A program made the position numbers and the translations under genes. A stretch of DNA of 64,000 nucleotides. Source: Streptomyces mirabilis. GTDB lineage: Bacteria; Actinomycetota; Actinomycetes; Streptomycetales; Streptomycetaceae. Positions 38,001 to 46,812 of the stretch are shown here, one piece after another. The stretch is taken from NCBI RefSeq assembly GCF_018310535.1, contig NZ_CP074102.1, positions 2,294,001 through 2,358,000 on the forward strand. Direction: 5' to 3'. Positions within the stretch are counted from its first letter, which is position 1. The number at the start of each line of letters is the position of its first letter. The notes under the pieces are model-generated. The model was not told the origin of the DNA, ran no database searches, and was given only the letters and a program-made list of their open reading frames with translations.

Positions 38001-38238
38001 CCGTCCCACCGCCGCACAACGGCCGCCGGGGCAGCAGCGCCCCGGGGGAGCTCACCGGGCCCACCCGGTCCGCGCGGGGTCCCGCCGACCCGTGTGCGCT
38101 GGATGCGCATGCCTTCTGCGGCCGCTGTGCCCGCTGTGGTGATGGCCACCGTGACCACCATGGCCGCCGTGGCCGCGTCTGCGCGTGGCCGCGCGCCAGG
38201 GTCGTCGGCGGCCCCGCCGCGTCGGATCGTTGGTCCAT
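35017..38238 (-). CDS. Membrane PAS-GGDEF protein with degenerate EAL domain
   Basis: About 1073 residues from the ATG at 38238. The start is uncertain: there is no good ribosome site, and third-position GC is low up to about 38064, where GTG codons (38064, 38055) could be the true start. Nine or so membrane helices (residues about 80-320 and 405-455) precede a PAS domain (about 470-585) and a GGDEF domain with intact GGDEF (676-680) and an RxxD inhibitory site. The EAL domain lacks key residues: AQA replaces EAL, DGFGSG replaces DDFGTG and ADGVD replaces AEGVE. It should therefore make but not degrade cyclic-di-GMP. A Gln/Gly/Pro repeat (about 362-387) lies between the membrane blocks. Confidence 0.85.
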   Translation of the reverse strand: MDQRSDAAGPPTTLARGHAQTRPRRPWWSRWPSPQRAQRPQKACASSAHGSAGPRADRVGPVSSPGALLPRRPLCGGGTGLISQLVLALVCAGYAFGSALGWGSVTLALFMGDFGLSAAAGTAAVSCFLYARSRRSRFRPAWLLFALSSTMAALGNGVWGWYEVVLDRQVPSPSYADLFFLCFAPPAIVGLLVLAKRPVTKAGWVCLALDSWLIGGSLLTLSWSLALAQAAKFDGPSVAHTALSLAYPLLDIALVSMVLALHFRRSSVNRSAVNTAIGALALTVMCDALFTSPLLHNSYHSGQLLDAGWFAGSLLLAYAPWVGPRLGQSTADSHGTDEPRRDGHARVVHEHIPGSRQGGPGITQGTQGSQEPQGSQGPEGSQGPQGPQDAGHNRYPTTRPIAGSLAALTPYLAAAVCTLGILYNVLNGRSVDRVVLITAGLVVLALVVRQGIMLLDNITLTQELAQQENHFRSLVQGSSDVIMIAAPNGILRYVSPAAAGVYGRNAEELVGSELASLIHPEDLGCVVHEVRRFLAASHLEEPTTRIECRFKSGDGGWLNVESTVNRHHGGLIFNSRDVTERVRLQAQLQHNAEHDPLTDLPNRALFTRRVQQALSGRRSTDRGAALRGTAVLFIDLDGFKAVNDTIGHQAGDELLVQAARRLQDSVRQGDTAARLGGDEFAALIVGDGSRDRGAREQQILELADRLRIKLSQPYAIGGNDVRVAASIGVGFAEPGLGAGELLRNADLAMYRAKAAGKGRVELYAPQMQQDVVRKAELATRLRSALQDGEFALLHQPVVCLGNGRIVTVTAQARWRSSQGVLFTPAEFLRVAEDSDKTAELGRWMLEEAVEQAAERTAAGVAVPVAVRMSARRLLDRSMPLGSVEALLTRHGLASGSLIVELADTDPRVSLDELERRLNALRRLGVRIALDGFGSGYAAITTLRRLPVDVLKLDRGLVEGVVESARLHKITSGLLRIATDLGLQSVADGVDLPEQVVALRAMGCTHGQGMAFSGPLDEYRLRRALSCGHYPVPHGPAEPAFAGGGAGVYTSGVPAVLGGGTALRSHNETPVPPT
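37073..37152 (-). repeat. Tandem repeat encoding collagen-like Gly-Pro-Gln segment
   Basis: Imperfect 9-base units (CCTGAGGCC, CCTGAGATC and variants) repeated about nine times. On the coding minus strand they give triplets such as QGS, QGP, EPQ, and PQG. Copy number is probably variable among strains. Confidence 0.75.
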
Positions 38239-38435
38239 AGGCCGTGCATCGCCCGTCGCCCCCCTCGCAGTCCGAATGTCCATCCCCGGCGCCGAACGGT
38301 GCGCGGCGCAGCCCCTGTCGGGACGATACACCAGTCTCGTCACTCAGGGACATAGCTCCTCTACGCTCCGTGACGATCAGCGGCCGCACGGACACCGCCC
38401 GCATTCACAGGACTGCGGAGGGTGCCCGAAGTCGG

Positions 38436-39377
38436 CTACGCGCCCGTCGTAAGGACCACGTTGCCCAGGGGTTCCTGGTTCACGAAACGATTCAACTGCG
38501 CGGTCAGAAGCCGCTTGGCGCGCGGCAGGAACGCGGAGGTGGGGCCGCCGACATGGGGGCTGATGAGCACGCCGGGCGTCTGCCACAAGGGATGTCCCTG
38601 GGGCAGCGGCTCCGGATCGGTGACGTCGAGGGCCGCGGTGAGGCGTCCGCTGTCCAGCTCGGCGAGCAGCGCCTTGGTGTCGACGACGGGCCCGCGGGCG
38701 ACGTTCACCAGCAGCGCGCCGTCCTTCATCCGGGCCAGGAACTCGGCGTTCACCAGGCCCCGTGTGCTGTCGGTGAGGGGCGTGGAAAGCACCACGACAT
38801 CGGCCTCGGGGAGCAGTGCGGGCAGTTCCGTGAGTGGGTGCACCGGACCGCGCGCCGTGGTGCGCTCGGAGCGCGCGACGCGCGCCACCCGCGCCACTTC
38901 GAACGGCGTGAGCCGGTCCTCGATCGCGGACCCGATCGAGCCGTAGCCCACGATCAGTACGGACTTGTCGGCCAGCGCCGGATGGAATCCGGAGTGCCAC
39001 TCCCCCTTGTCCTGCGCCCGTACGAAGTCGGGGACACCCCGCAGCGAGGCGAGGATCAGCGTGAGCGCAAGCTCGGCGGTGCTCGCCTCGTGCACTCCAC
39101 GGGCGTTGCACAACTGCACGCCCGGGGGCAGGGACTGCACGCCCTGCAGGACGTGGTCGACCCCGGCGGAGAGCGTCTGCACGACCCGCAGGGAGGTCAT
39201 TTCGGCCAGCGGCCGCTGCCCTACGCCGGGCGCCTTCATATAGGGGACGACGTAGAACTCGCAGTCGGCGGGATCCGCGGGAAACTCCTGGTCGCCGTCC
39301 CAGAAGCGGTAGCTCAGGCCCTCGGGGATGCCCTCGATCTCGTCGGCTTGAAAGGGAAGCCACACATCGGAAGTCAT
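38436..39377 (-). CDS. D-isomer-specific 2-hydroxyacid dehydrogenase
   Basis: A 313-residue NAD-dependent dehydrogenase. The Rossmann motif is VLIVGYGSIGSAIEDRL. The catalytic Arg is in VNVARGPVVDTKALL, Glu in DVTDPEPLPQGHPL and His in LISPHVGG. It is shorter than SerA and lacks ACT. Likely substrates are 2-ketoacids such as glyoxylate or hydroxypyruvate; the sequence does not decide. ATG at 39377. It is divergent from the aldo/keto reductase gene 77 bases away. Confidence 0.88.
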   Translation of the reverse strand: MTSDVWLPFQADEIEGIPEGLSYRFWDGDQEFPADPADCEFYVVPYMKAPGVGQRPLAEMTSLRVVQTLSAGVDHVLQGVQSLPPGVQLCNARGVHEASTAELALTLILASLRGVPDFVRAQDKGEWHSGFHPALADKSVLIVGYGSIGSAIEDRLTPFEVARVARVARSERTTARGPVHPLTELPALLPEADVVVLSTPLTDSTRGLVNAEFLARMKDGALLVNVARGPVVDTKALLAELDSGRLTAALDVTDPEPLPQGHPLWQTPGVLISPHVGGPTSAFLPRAKRLLTAQLNRFVNQEPLGNVVLTTGA

Positions 39378-39453
39378 GGTCAGGAGGCTATGCCAGGTGC
39401 CCGGTCGCGCAGAGGCTAGGTTGGGGTGCCGGAAGAAGGAGGGTCAGGGCCAG

Positions 39454-40461
39454 GTGGAGCGCAGGACGATCGGCGCGGCAACGCTCGATGTGGGGGCGAT
39501 CGGGCTCGGGTGCATGCCGATGAGCTGGGCGTACACCTGTTCGCGACAGCGCGGTGAGGAGTCGCTGCGCGCGGTGCACGCGGCGCTCGACCGGGGGTCG
39601 ACACTGCTCGACACGGCCGACATGTACGGGCCCTTCACCAACGAGCTGCTGGTGGGGCGGGTGCTGAAGGAGCGGCGCTCCGAGGCCTTCGTGTCGACGA
39701 AGGTGGGACTGCTGGTGGGCGATCAGCACATCGTGGCCAACGGGCGCCCCGGCTATGTGAAGCGGGCGTGCGACGCGTCGCTGCGCCGCCTCCAGACCGA
39801 TGTGATCGACCTGTACCAGCTGCACCGCGCGGACCCGGAGATTCCGGTCGAGGAGACGTGGGGCGCGATGGCCGACCTGGTGTCGGCCGGAAAGGTGCGC
39901 TCGCTCGGGCTGTGCGCGGTGGGCGCCCGGTCCGCCCGTCGCTCCGGGGCGCGGCTGCACGACGGAACGATCCGGCAACTGGAGAGGGTGCAGCAGGTCT
40001 TCCCGGTGAGCGCGGTGGAGGCGGAGCTGTCGGTGTGGTCGACGGAGGCGCTGGACGCGCTGCTGCCGTGGTGTGCGGCGCGCGGGGTGGGCTTCCTGGC
40101 GGCGATGCCCCTCGGCAACGGCTTCCTGACCGGCACGCTCACCCCCGGCGAGGGGTTCGAGCCCGATGACCTGCGCGCCCGCCACCCCCGCTTCACGGCC
40201 GAGATGATGGCCGCGAACCAGCCCATCGTCGTCGGGCTGCGGCGCATCGCCCGGCGCCACGGCCACCTCGGGAACGCGGTCTCGCCGGCCCAGGTGGCGC
40301 TGGCCTGGGTGCTGGCCCAGGGGCGGCACGTGGTCCCGGTGCCGGGCGCCAAGCGGGAGCGGTGGGTCACGGAGAACGCGGGCGCGGCCGGGCTGCGGCT
40401 GACGGCGGAGGACCTGGCGGAGGTTGCGGCGCTGCCGGGGGCACGGGGGTCCTGGGACTGA
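39454..40461 (+). CDS. Aldo/keto reductase
   Basis: A 335-residue NADPH-dependent TIM-barrel reductase. The catalytic tetrad residues are Asp and Tyr in LDTADMYGPFTNELLVG, Lys in AFVSTKVGL and His in IDLYQLHRAD. The phosphate-binding end reads VPVPGAKRERWVTEN. GTG at 39454 is preceded by GGAGG at eleven bases; an upstream start would add 26 poorly coding residues. The family reduces sugar and other aldehydes. Alone in its unit; substrate unknown. Confidence 0.88.
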   Translation: MERRTIGAATLDVGAIGLGCMPMSWAYTCSRQRGEESLRAVHAALDRGSTLLDTADMYGPFTNELLVGRVLKERRSEAFVSTKVGLLVGDQHIVANGRPGYVKRACDASLRRLQTDVIDLYQLHRADPEIPVEETWGAMADLVSAGKVRSLGLCAVGARSARRSGARLHDGTIRQLERVQQVFPVSAVEAELSVWSTEALDALLPWCAARGVGFLAAMPLGNGFLTGTLTPGEGFEPDDLRARHPRFTAEMMAANQPIVVGLRRIARRHGHLGNAVSPAQVALAWVLAQGRHVVPVPGAKRERWVTENAGAAGLRLTAEDLAEVAALPGARGSWD

Positions 40462-40560
40462 GGTCCCGCTCCGGAGGGACCGGGTGTCCGGGTTCGGGAA
40501 CCCCTGGGACTCGCGCGGTGTATGAACAGTAGGACCGCCGCGTCGAAGGGACCTCTGATC

Positions 40561-41727
40561 GTGCAACGTCGAGTGATGAAGGCCGTGTTGGCCGCGGCAG
40601 CGCTGGTGGTGACGGCCGGCTGTTCCTCCGGTGGCGGAGGAGGGGCGCCGATCGGCGGCCTGAGCCCGTCGTCGAGCGGTACGGGGACGGGGGCGTCGTC
40701 CGCCCCGCGGGCCACCGAGACGGCCGCGCCCGCCAAGGGCTCGGTGAAGGTGGTGCGCACCGTCACCGAGGACCTCAAGTCGCCCTGGGGCCTGGCGCCG
40801 CTGCCGGAGGGCGGCCTGCTGGTGTCCTCGCGGGACGAGGGGACGATCACGCGGGTCGACGAGGAGACGGGCAGGAAGACCGAACTGGGCCAGGTGCCCG
40901 GCGTGGCCCCCGCCGGCGAAGGCGGCCTCCTCGGCATCGCGCTCTCCCCCGCGTACGCCTCCGACCACATGATCTACGCGTACTTCACGACGGCCTCGGA
41001 CAACCGCATCGTCCGCATGCTGTACGACGAGAAGAAGCCGTCCGGAGAGCAGCTCGGGGCGCCGGACACGATCTTCAAGGGCATCCCCAAGGGGCTGATC
41101 CACAACGGTGGTCGGATCGCCTTCGGTCCGGACCGGATGCTGTACGCGGGGGCGGGCGAGACGGGTGACCGGGGGCAGGCCCAGGACGCGAAGGCGCTGG
41201 GCGGCAAGATCCTGCGGATGACACCGGACGGCGATCCCGCGCCCGGCAACCCCTTCGACAACTCGGTGGTCTACTCGTACGGCCATCGCAATGTGCAAGG
41301 CCTCGCCTGGGACGACAAGCAGCGGCTGTGGGCCTCCGAGTTCGGCCAGGACACCTGGGACGAGCTGAACCAGATCAAGCCGGGCGACAACTACGGCTGG
41401 CCGGTGGTCGAGGGCAGGAGCGACAACCCCAAGTACCACAATCCGGTCGCCCAGTGGCACACGGACCAGGCCTCCCCGAGCGGTATCGCCTATGCCGAGG
41501 GCTCCATCTGGATGGCGGGGCTGCGCGGCCAACGGCTGTGGCGCATCCCGTTGAAGGGCACGGAGGCCGCCGCCGCCCCGCAGGCCTTCCTGAAGGGCGA
41601 GTACGGCCGGCTGCGGACGGTGGTCCCGGCGGGCGGCGACAAGCTCTGGCTCGTGACGAGCGAGACGGACGGCCGCGGCAGCCCCGGGAAGGGCGACGAC
41701 AGGATTCTGGAGCTGGAGGTGAAGTAG
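40561..41727 (+). CDS. Lipoprotein sugar (glucose/sorbosone) dehydrogenase-like beta-propeller
   Basis: A 388-residue protein of the soluble glucose/sorbosone dehydrogenase family, which use PQQ outside the cell membrane. The N terminus has a lipoprotein signal with lipobox VTAGC, followed by a Ser/Gly/Thr-rich linker. The propeller motifs include GEGGLLGIALSP, GGRIAFGPDRMLYAGAGETGDRG, GGKILRMTPDGDPAPGNPF, YSYGHRNVQGLAWD and GDNYGWPVVEG. GTG at 40561 with AAGGGA upstream is chosen over an ATG 39 bases earlier. No PQQ biosynthesis genes are seen in the window. Confidence 0.87.
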   Translation: MQRRVMKAVLAAAALVVTAGCSSGGGGGAPIGGLSPSSSGTGTGASSAPRATETAAPAKGSVKVVRTVTEDLKSPWGLAPLPEGGLLVSSRDEGTITRVDEETGRKTELGQVPGVAPAGEGGLLGIALSPAYASDHMIYAYFTTASDNRIVRMLYDEKKPSGEQLGAPDTIFKGIPKGLIHNGGRIAFGPDRMLYAGAGETGDRGQAQDAKALGGKILRMTPDGDPAPGNPFDNSVVYSYGHRNVQGLAWDDKQRLWASEFGQDTWDELNQIKPGDNYGWPVVEGRSDNPKYHNPVAQWHTDQASPSGIAYAEGSIWMAGLRGQRLWRIPLKGTEAAAAPQAFLKGEYGRLRTVVPAGGDKLWLVTSETDGRGSPGKGDDRILELEVK

Positions 41728-41737
41728 GCGTCCGGCC

Positions 41738-41974
41738 TCAGGACTCGTCCGGTTCCGACGCGGGCTCCTCCCCCGTGTCGTCCTGCCCGTCCTCCTGCCC
41801 CTGGTCTCGCTCCTGCTTGGGCAGCCGTACGACCACCTTGCCGGAGGTCAGGTCTATGGGGCCGCGGCCCGGGTCACCGTCGTTCAGGTCCACGCGGCTC
41901 AGTTCGAGTCGCTTGCGTTCGTCGTTGGTGTGCTTGCGGCCTGGTGCAAAGAGCTCCTCGAACATGTTGAACAC
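41738..41974 (-). CDS. Small conserved protein, DUF6191-like
   Basis: A 78-residue protein starting at GTG 41974 (MFNMFEELFAPGRKHTNDERKRLEL) with GGGAGG upstream. The core RVDLNDGDPGRGPIDLTSGKVVVRLPK is typical of a small family I recall as DUF6191. The tail is Glu/Asp/Gln-rich and probably disordered. Function unknown. It follows the LAL regulator gene by 38 bases on the same strand, so it may be co-transcribed. Confidence 0.75.
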   Translation of the reverse strand: MFNMFEELFAPGRKHTNDERKRLELSRVDLNDGDPGRGPIDLTSGKVVVRLPKQERDQGQEDGQDDTGEEPASEPDES

Positions 41975-42012
41975 GGCGCCTCCCTCGGCCCGGGTCCGTA
42001 CCAGCGTATGCC

Positions 42013-45000
42013 TCAGCCCGCCGTCCGGGCGGTGGGGGCCTCCTGGGGGAACAGACGCAGGCGGTGCGCCAGCGCCGCCGCCTCCCCCCGGCCCGAGACG
42101 TCCAGCTTGGCCAGGATGTTCGAGACATGGACGCTGGCGGTCTTCGGGGAGATGAAGAGTTCCTCGGCGATCTGGCGGTTGCTGCGGCCGGCGGCGACGA
42201 GGCGCAGGACGTCGCGCTCACGACTGGTGAGGCCGAGGGCCTCGGCCGGGTCGGCGGGAGCCGGGGCCGACGGCTCGGGGGCGCGGCCCAGGGCGAGGCG
42301 GGCCCGCTGGGCGAGGAGCGCGACGGCGTCGGCGAGCGGGCGGGCGCCGAGGTGGCCGGCCGCCGCACCGGCCAGCCGCAGAAGCTCCGTGGCGCGGGCC
42401 CGGTCGTCCTCGTCGGCTCCCGCGATCAGCAGGGACTCGGCGAGTCGGTGACGGACACGGGCGAGGTCGTAGGGGCGCTCCAGCGGTTCGAAGGCGGTGA
42501 CCGCCTCGGACCATTCGTGCGGGTCGGCCGTGCCCTCGGCGCGGCGGAGCTCGGCGCGTACCCACCTTTCATGGGCGAGCCAGACGGGTGCTCCGGTGGC
42601 CAGGGACTTGGCGGCCTTGCGCAGCCGCTCCAGGGTGCCGGCGCGGCCCGCCTCGGCGACGGGCAGTCCGCGGGCGTCGGCCTCCGCGGTGGCGGCGGCG
42701 AGCAGCAGCGGCCAGCCGTCACGCTGGGTGCCGGGCGGGAAGCCCGCGTCGAGGGTGTCCTCCAGGGCGGCGCGGGCGTCGAGGAGGCGTCCCTCTCCGG
42801 CGGCGATGCCGATCGCGGTGCGGACCAGGGGCAGCGAGTGCTGCGGCATGGAGTCGTGGGTGCCGAAGTGGGCGCGGGCGGCGGTGAGTTGACGTGCGGC
42901 CTCGGCGAGGTCGCCGCGGGCGAGCGCGAGATCCGCGAGGCGCATGGCACCGCTGCCGGACGGTTTGCCGCTGAGCCCGACACGCAGGGCGTTGCGCGCG
43001 GCCTCCACGGCCTCGTCCCACTGGCCGAGCGCGTAGAGCGACTCCGAGAGGTTGCCCCACACCCAGGCCTCGGTGTCCAACAGCCCGGCCTTCCGGGCGA
43101 GTTCGATGCCCTCGCGCAGGATCGTGATCGCTTCCCGGGAGCGGCCGACCGACTCCAGGTGGGACGGCAGGTTGACGTATACACGCCCCGTGACGTGGGA
43201 GGCGCCGTGCCGGGGTACCCGCTCCTTGACCTCGTACATCTCCGCGATGCCCGTCTCCACGTCGCCCGCGTCGACCATGAGGCCGCCGAGCGTGAGCCGG
43301 GCGTTCAGCTCGATGTCCCGGGCGCCGACCATGCGCGCGTACTCCACGGCGCGCTCGGCGGCCGAGAGGGCGCCGGGGCCCGGTTCGTGCAGCATGCACC
43401 AGGCGGCGACCATGGAGAGCACCTCGGCGTGCACCTCCGACGGCGGCAGGCCGCGCACCAGGTCCTGGGCGGTGGCGAGCTCCGTCCAGCCGTCCCCCCG
43501 GGCCTGTGCCTGCACCAGGCGGGAGCGCTGGGTCCAGAACCAGGCGGCGCGGAGGGGGTCGTCCTCGTCCTCCAGGACGCGCAGCGCCCGCTTGGTGATC
43601 TTCAGGGCGCGCTCGCGCTCCCCGCACAGCCGGCCCGCGACGGCGGCCTCGGCCATCAGGTCGAGGTAACGCAGAGGGGTTTTGGCCGGGTCGCAGCCAC
43701 AGGGTGGGAAGACCTCCACGTAGTCGATGGGGCGCAGCTCGTCCCGTACGGCTTCGGGGGCGGCCTCCCACAGCTCCATCGCGCGCTCCAGGAGCCTGAG
43801 TTGCTCGGAGTGGGCGTGGCGGCGGCGGGCCGCGACGGAGGCGTCGAGGACGGCGGGCAGGGCCTTGGCCGCGTCGTGCGCGTGGTACCAGTAACTGGCC
43901 AGGCGGGTGGCGCGCTCGTCGGCCGGGACGAGTGTGGGGTCGGCCTCCAGGGCTTCGGCGTAGCGGCGGTTGAAACGGGAGCGCTCACCGGGGAGCAGGT
44001 CGTCGCTGACGGCCTCGCGGACCAGGGAGTGGCGGAAGCGGTAGCCGTCGCCGCCGGGTGAGGCGTGCAGGATGTTGGCGCCGACCGCGGCGCGCAGCGC
44101 CTCGATGAGGTCGTCCTCGGCGAGCCGGGCGACGGCGGCCAGCAGCGGGTACTCGACGGTGGAGCCGCCCTCGGCGACGATCCGGGCGATGCGCTGGGCG
44201 CTCTCGGGGAGGCCTTCGACGCGGACGAGGAGCAGGTCGCGCAGGGAGTCGGTGAGTCCGGTGCGGCAGCCCTGGTGGGCGGCGACGGCGAGCTCCTCGA
44301 CGAAGAACGCGTTGCCGTCGGAGCGTTCGAAGATGTCGTCGACCTGGGCGGGGTCGGGTTCGTGGGCGAGGATGCCGGCGATCTGACGGCCGACCTCGGC
44401 GCGGCTGAAGCGGCCGAGTTCGATGCGGCGGACCGTACGGAGGCGGTCGAGTTCGGCCAGCAGGGGGCGCAGGGGGTGGCGGCGGTGGATGTCGTCGGCG
44501 CGGTAGGTGGCGATGACGACGAGGCGGCCGCTGCGCAGGGTGCGGAAGAGGTAGGCCAGCAGGTGGCGGGTGGAGGCGTCGGCCCAGTGCAGGTCTTCGA
44601 GGGCGACGACGACGGTGCGGTCGGCGGCGACGCGCTCCAGGAGGCGGGCGGTGAGCTCGAAGAGGCGGGCCATGCCCTCCTCGTCGGGCCGTCCGCCGCG
44701 GCCGGTCTCGCCCAGCTCAGGCAGCAGCCGGGCCAGCTCGTCCTCCTGTCCGGCGGCCGCGGCGGCGAGCTCGTCGGGGAGCAGCCGGCGCAGAGCGCGC
44801 AGGGCGGTGGAGAACGGGGCGAAGGGCAGTCCGTCGGCGCCGATCTCCACACAGCCGCCGCACACGAAGACGGCGCCCTCGCGGACGGCCACGGTGGCGA
44901 ACTCCTCGAGCAGGCGGGTCTTCCCGACTCCGGCCTCACCACCCAGCAGCAACGCCTGCGGCTCTCCCCCGGTGCTGAACGCCTGGGAGGTACCCCCAGT

Positions 45001-45096
45001 GACCGTACGGGCGAGCGCGTCGTGCAGGACGCCGAGTTCGTCGGTGCGACCGACGAACACCGGGCTGACGGACCTGGTTTCCACAGGCCCGAGCAT
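42013..45096 (-). CDS. Large LuxR-family ATPase regulator (LAL)
   Basis: A 1027-residue regulator of the same architecture as the gene at 26.4 kb. Walker A GGEAGVGKT is near residue 52, Walker B is VVVALEDLHWADAS, followed by a long TPR-like region. The HTH is LTSRERDVLRLVAAGRSNRQIAEELFISPKTASVHVSNILAKLDVSGRGEAAA. The matching HTH region (IGEELFITGKTASVHVSNILAKL versus IAEELFISPKTASVHVSNILAKL) shows that the two are close paralogues. ATG at 45096 is preferred; a longer frame to 45204 would overlap the neighbouring small gene. A candidate activator of metabolism; targets unknown. Confidence 0.88.
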   Translation of the reverse strand: MLGPVETRSVSPVFVGRTDELGVLHDALARTVTGGTSQAFSTGGEPQALLLGGEAGVGKTRLLEEFATVAVREGAVFVCGGCVEIGADGLPFAPFSTALRALRRLLPDELAAAAAGQEDELARLLPELGETGRGGRPDEEGMARLFELTARLLERVAADRTVVVALEDLHWADASTRHLLAYLFRTLRSGRLVVIATYRADDIHRRHPLRPLLAELDRLRTVRRIELGRFSRAEVGRQIAGILAHEPDPAQVDDIFERSDGNAFFVEELAVAAHQGCRTGLTDSLRDLLLVRVEGLPESAQRIARIVAEGGSTVEYPLLAAVARLAEDDLIEALRAAVGANILHASPGGDGYRFRHSLVREAVSDDLLPGERSRFNRRYAEALEADPTLVPADERATRLASYWYHAHDAAKALPAVLDASVAARRRHAHSEQLRLLERAMELWEAAPEAVRDELRPIDYVEVFPPCGCDPAKTPLRYLDLMAEAAVAGRLCGERERALKITKRALRVLEDEDDPLRAAWFWTQRSRLVQAQARGDGWTELATAQDLVRGLPPSEVHAEVLSMVAAWCMLHEPGPGALSAAERAVEYARMVGARDIELNARLTLGGLMVDAGDVETGIAEMYEVKERVPRHGASHVTGRVYVNLPSHLESVGRSREAITILREGIELARKAGLLDTEAWVWGNLSESLYALGQWDEAVEAARNALRVGLSGKPSGSGAMRLADLALARGDLAEAARQLTAARAHFGTHDSMPQHSLPLVRTAIGIAAGEGRLLDARAALEDTLDAGFPPGTQRDGWPLLLAAATAEADARGLPVAEAGRAGTLERLRKAAKSLATGAPVWLAHERWVRAELRRAEGTADPHEWSEAVTAFEPLERPYDLARVRHRLAESLLIAGADEDDRARATELLRLAGAAAGHLGARPLADAVALLAQRARLALGRAPEPSAPAPADPAEALGLTSRERDVLRLVAAGRSNRQIAEELFISPKTASVHVSNILAKLDVSGRGEAAALAHRLRLFPQEAPTARTAG

Positions 45097-45200
45097 CGCA
45101 CAGGGGTCTGACAGTGCGGCACTGGTTATCGAGCGGGCGACCGCCACCCCGCTCGCTGGGAGGCGGCCGACCCCCGTACGGCCGCCCCCCGCCCCCGCGC

Positions 45201-45386
45201 TCATGCGGCGCGGGCGAACCGGTGTCGGCGGGGACGCGGACTATGCGCCTGCCCCTCCGAGTCGTTCTGCCCGGACTCGCGCGCTGCGGCGCGACGGCCA
45301 CGGAGGGCTTCCTGCGCCTGGCGGTGGTTCTGTGCCTCGCGGATCAGTTCGTTGGATCGCATCTGCTGAAGCTCGTACTCGAACAT
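45201..45386 (-). CDS. Small conserved protein of unknown function (61 residues)
   Basis: Starts MFEYELQQMRSNELIREAQ at an ATG (45386) with GAGGGA upstream. The helical, charged N terminus (LQQMRSNELIREAQNHRQAQEALRGRRAAARE) and Arg-rich C terminus are of a type I remember as frequent in Streptomyces. Its end is 104 bases from the LAL start, in the same direction, so it may share the transcript. No function assigned. Confidence 0.65.
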   Translation of the reverse strand: MFEYELQQMRSNELIREAQNHRQAQEALRGRRAAARESGQNDSEGQAHSPRPRRHRFARAA

Positions 45387-45498
45387 GTCGTGTCCCTCGT
45401 GAGGAGTGGGTTTCGTCATCGCTTTCCGCGATGCCTCAACCTTCGTCTCCCAGGGGGGTGCGTCGCATCGGGAGAGTTCCGCATCTTGCGCACGCGAA

Positions 45499-45543
45499 GG
45501 GCCTTAGAGCGGCCGTAGGTGACTTACGGCGGCCCTAAGGCCC
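45499..45543 (-). terminator. Hairpin after the acidic membrane protein gene
   Basis: GGGCCTTAG (45499-45507) pairs with CTAAGGCCC (45535-45543), with an inner GCCGTA/TACGGC stem, 42 bases after the stop at 45585. Likely terminator. Confidence 0.6.
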
Positions 45544-45584
45544 CTCAGAGGTACGGAGATCCAGCCGGGAATTCAGCCCGGGAT

Positions 45585-46181
45585 TCAGCTGGTGGACGGC
45601 AGTCCGAGAATGATGTCGGAGTACTTGGCGACGGCGAGGACCAGGCCGATGACGCCGAGCGAGACGCCCGCCCAGGCGACCGACTTGATCCAGGCGGCCT
45701 GCGGCTTGCCGGGGGCCCCGAAGGCGGGCCGGACCAGGACCACGACGCCGACGATCAGCGCGGCCAGCGCGAAGAGGCCGCCGACCAGCGCGGTGGTCGC
45801 CCACGCGTCGCCGTAGACCTCCTTGACCTGCTTGGCGACGCTCGCGGTCGAGGAGGTCCCCAGCTGGCCGACGAGGGTCTCGCGGGCGGCGGCCACGGTG
45901 GCGACCCAGCTGCCGGTGAGGGACACGACGCCAAGGCCGGCGGAGACGACGGCGGCGGCGCCCTGGCCGACGCCGGGGGTGCCCTTCTCGGCCTCGGGGG
46001 CGTCCTCGCCCTCCAGGGCCTCGGCGTCGAGGTCGTCCTGGTCCTCGGCTACGGCGTTGCCGGTCTCCTCGACCTCGGCGTCCGGCGCCTCGTCGGTCTT
46101 GGTGACGTTCACGGTCTCCTCGTCGCTCTTTGCCTCGGTGCCGTTCGCGTCCACGGCTTCGTCAACTGTCTTGGTTCCCAT
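45585..46181 (-). CDS. Membrane protein with acidic N-terminal tail, unknown
   Basis: A 198-residue protein. The first 70 residues are strongly acidic (Glu, Asp, Thr-rich) and probably disordered. Three hydrophobic helices follow, at about 75-95, 128-150 and 166-188. ATG at 46181 (MGTKTVDEAVD); the ribosome site is weak. It is followed by a hairpin. Nothing in the sequence points to a biochemical function. GNAT and MMPL genes lie upstream on the same strand, 64 bases away. Confidence 0.65.
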   Translation of the reverse strand: MGTKTVDEAVDANGTEAKSDEETVNVTKTDEAPDAEVEETGNAVAEDQDDLDAEALEGEDAPEAEKGTPGVGQGAAAVVSAGLGVVSLTGSWVATVAAARETLVGQLGTSSTASVAKQVKEVYGDAWATTALVGGLFALAALIVGVVVLVRPAFGAPGKPQAAWIKSVAWAGVSLGVIGLVLAVAKYSDIILGLPSTS

Positions 46182-46245
46182 GACCCGCACCGTACGGACG
46201 GAGTCTGAGAAGTCTCTTAATGATCGTTGTGAGCGACGGCCACGA

Positions 46246-46812
46246 TCATCGTTGCTCACGCGCGCGTGCCGCCCGCCACTCGGGCGCGAGCACCGACCAG
46301 ACCTCCATGTCGAGGCGTACGCCCCGGTGGGGGTAGCTCTCCCGCAACACCGCGTCCCGGGTCATCCCGAGCCGCCGGGCGCCGTTCACGCTCGGCACGT
46401 TCGCCGAGGCGGCGATCCACTCCACACGGTGGATCCCGCGCTCCTCGACCGCCCAGTCGATGAGGATCCGCATCGCCCGGGTGACCAGACCGCGTCCGGT
46501 GCCGGCGGGTTCCAGCCAGCAGCCGACCTCGCAGTTGCCATGCTCGGCGTCGAAATTCAGGAAGAGCACCCCGCCGACGAGCTTCCCCTCCAGCCACAGG
46601 CCGTGCAGGGACCCGGTGTCGGCGGCGCGCATGTCGGCGTACCGCTGGAGTGTCTCCCGCGCGGAGGGCACGTCCGTGGCCTTGGAGCCGAAGGGGATGT
46701 ACTGCCCGATGAATTCCCTCCCCCGGTCCAGGTGCGCGAGAAACTCCTCCGCCTGCCAGGGCTCCAGGGGCCGCAGTTCCGCGCCGTCGTCACCCAGGGA
46801 TATCGCGTACAT
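46246..46812 (-). CDS. GNAT-family N-acetyltransferase (RimJ/RimL type)
   Basis: A 188-residue acetyltransferase. The acetyl-CoA motif is in GCWLEPAGTGRGLVTRAMRILIDWAVEE and the C-terminal part has RRLGMTRDAVLRESYPHRG, typical of RimJ/RimL-like enzymes that modify protein N termini or small amines. ATG at 46812 overlaps the end of the MMPL gene by 23 bases, so the two are translationally linked. Substrate unknown. Confidence 0.85.
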   Translation of the reverse strand: MYAISLGDDGAELRPLEPWQAEEFLAHLDRGREFIGQYIPFGSKATDVPSARETLQRYADMRAADTGSLHGLWLEGKLVGGVLFLNFDAEHGNCEVGCWLEPAGTGRGLVTRAMRILIDWAVEERGIHRVEWIAASANVPSVNGARRLGMTRDAVLRESYPHRGVRLDMEVWSVLAPEWRAARAREQR

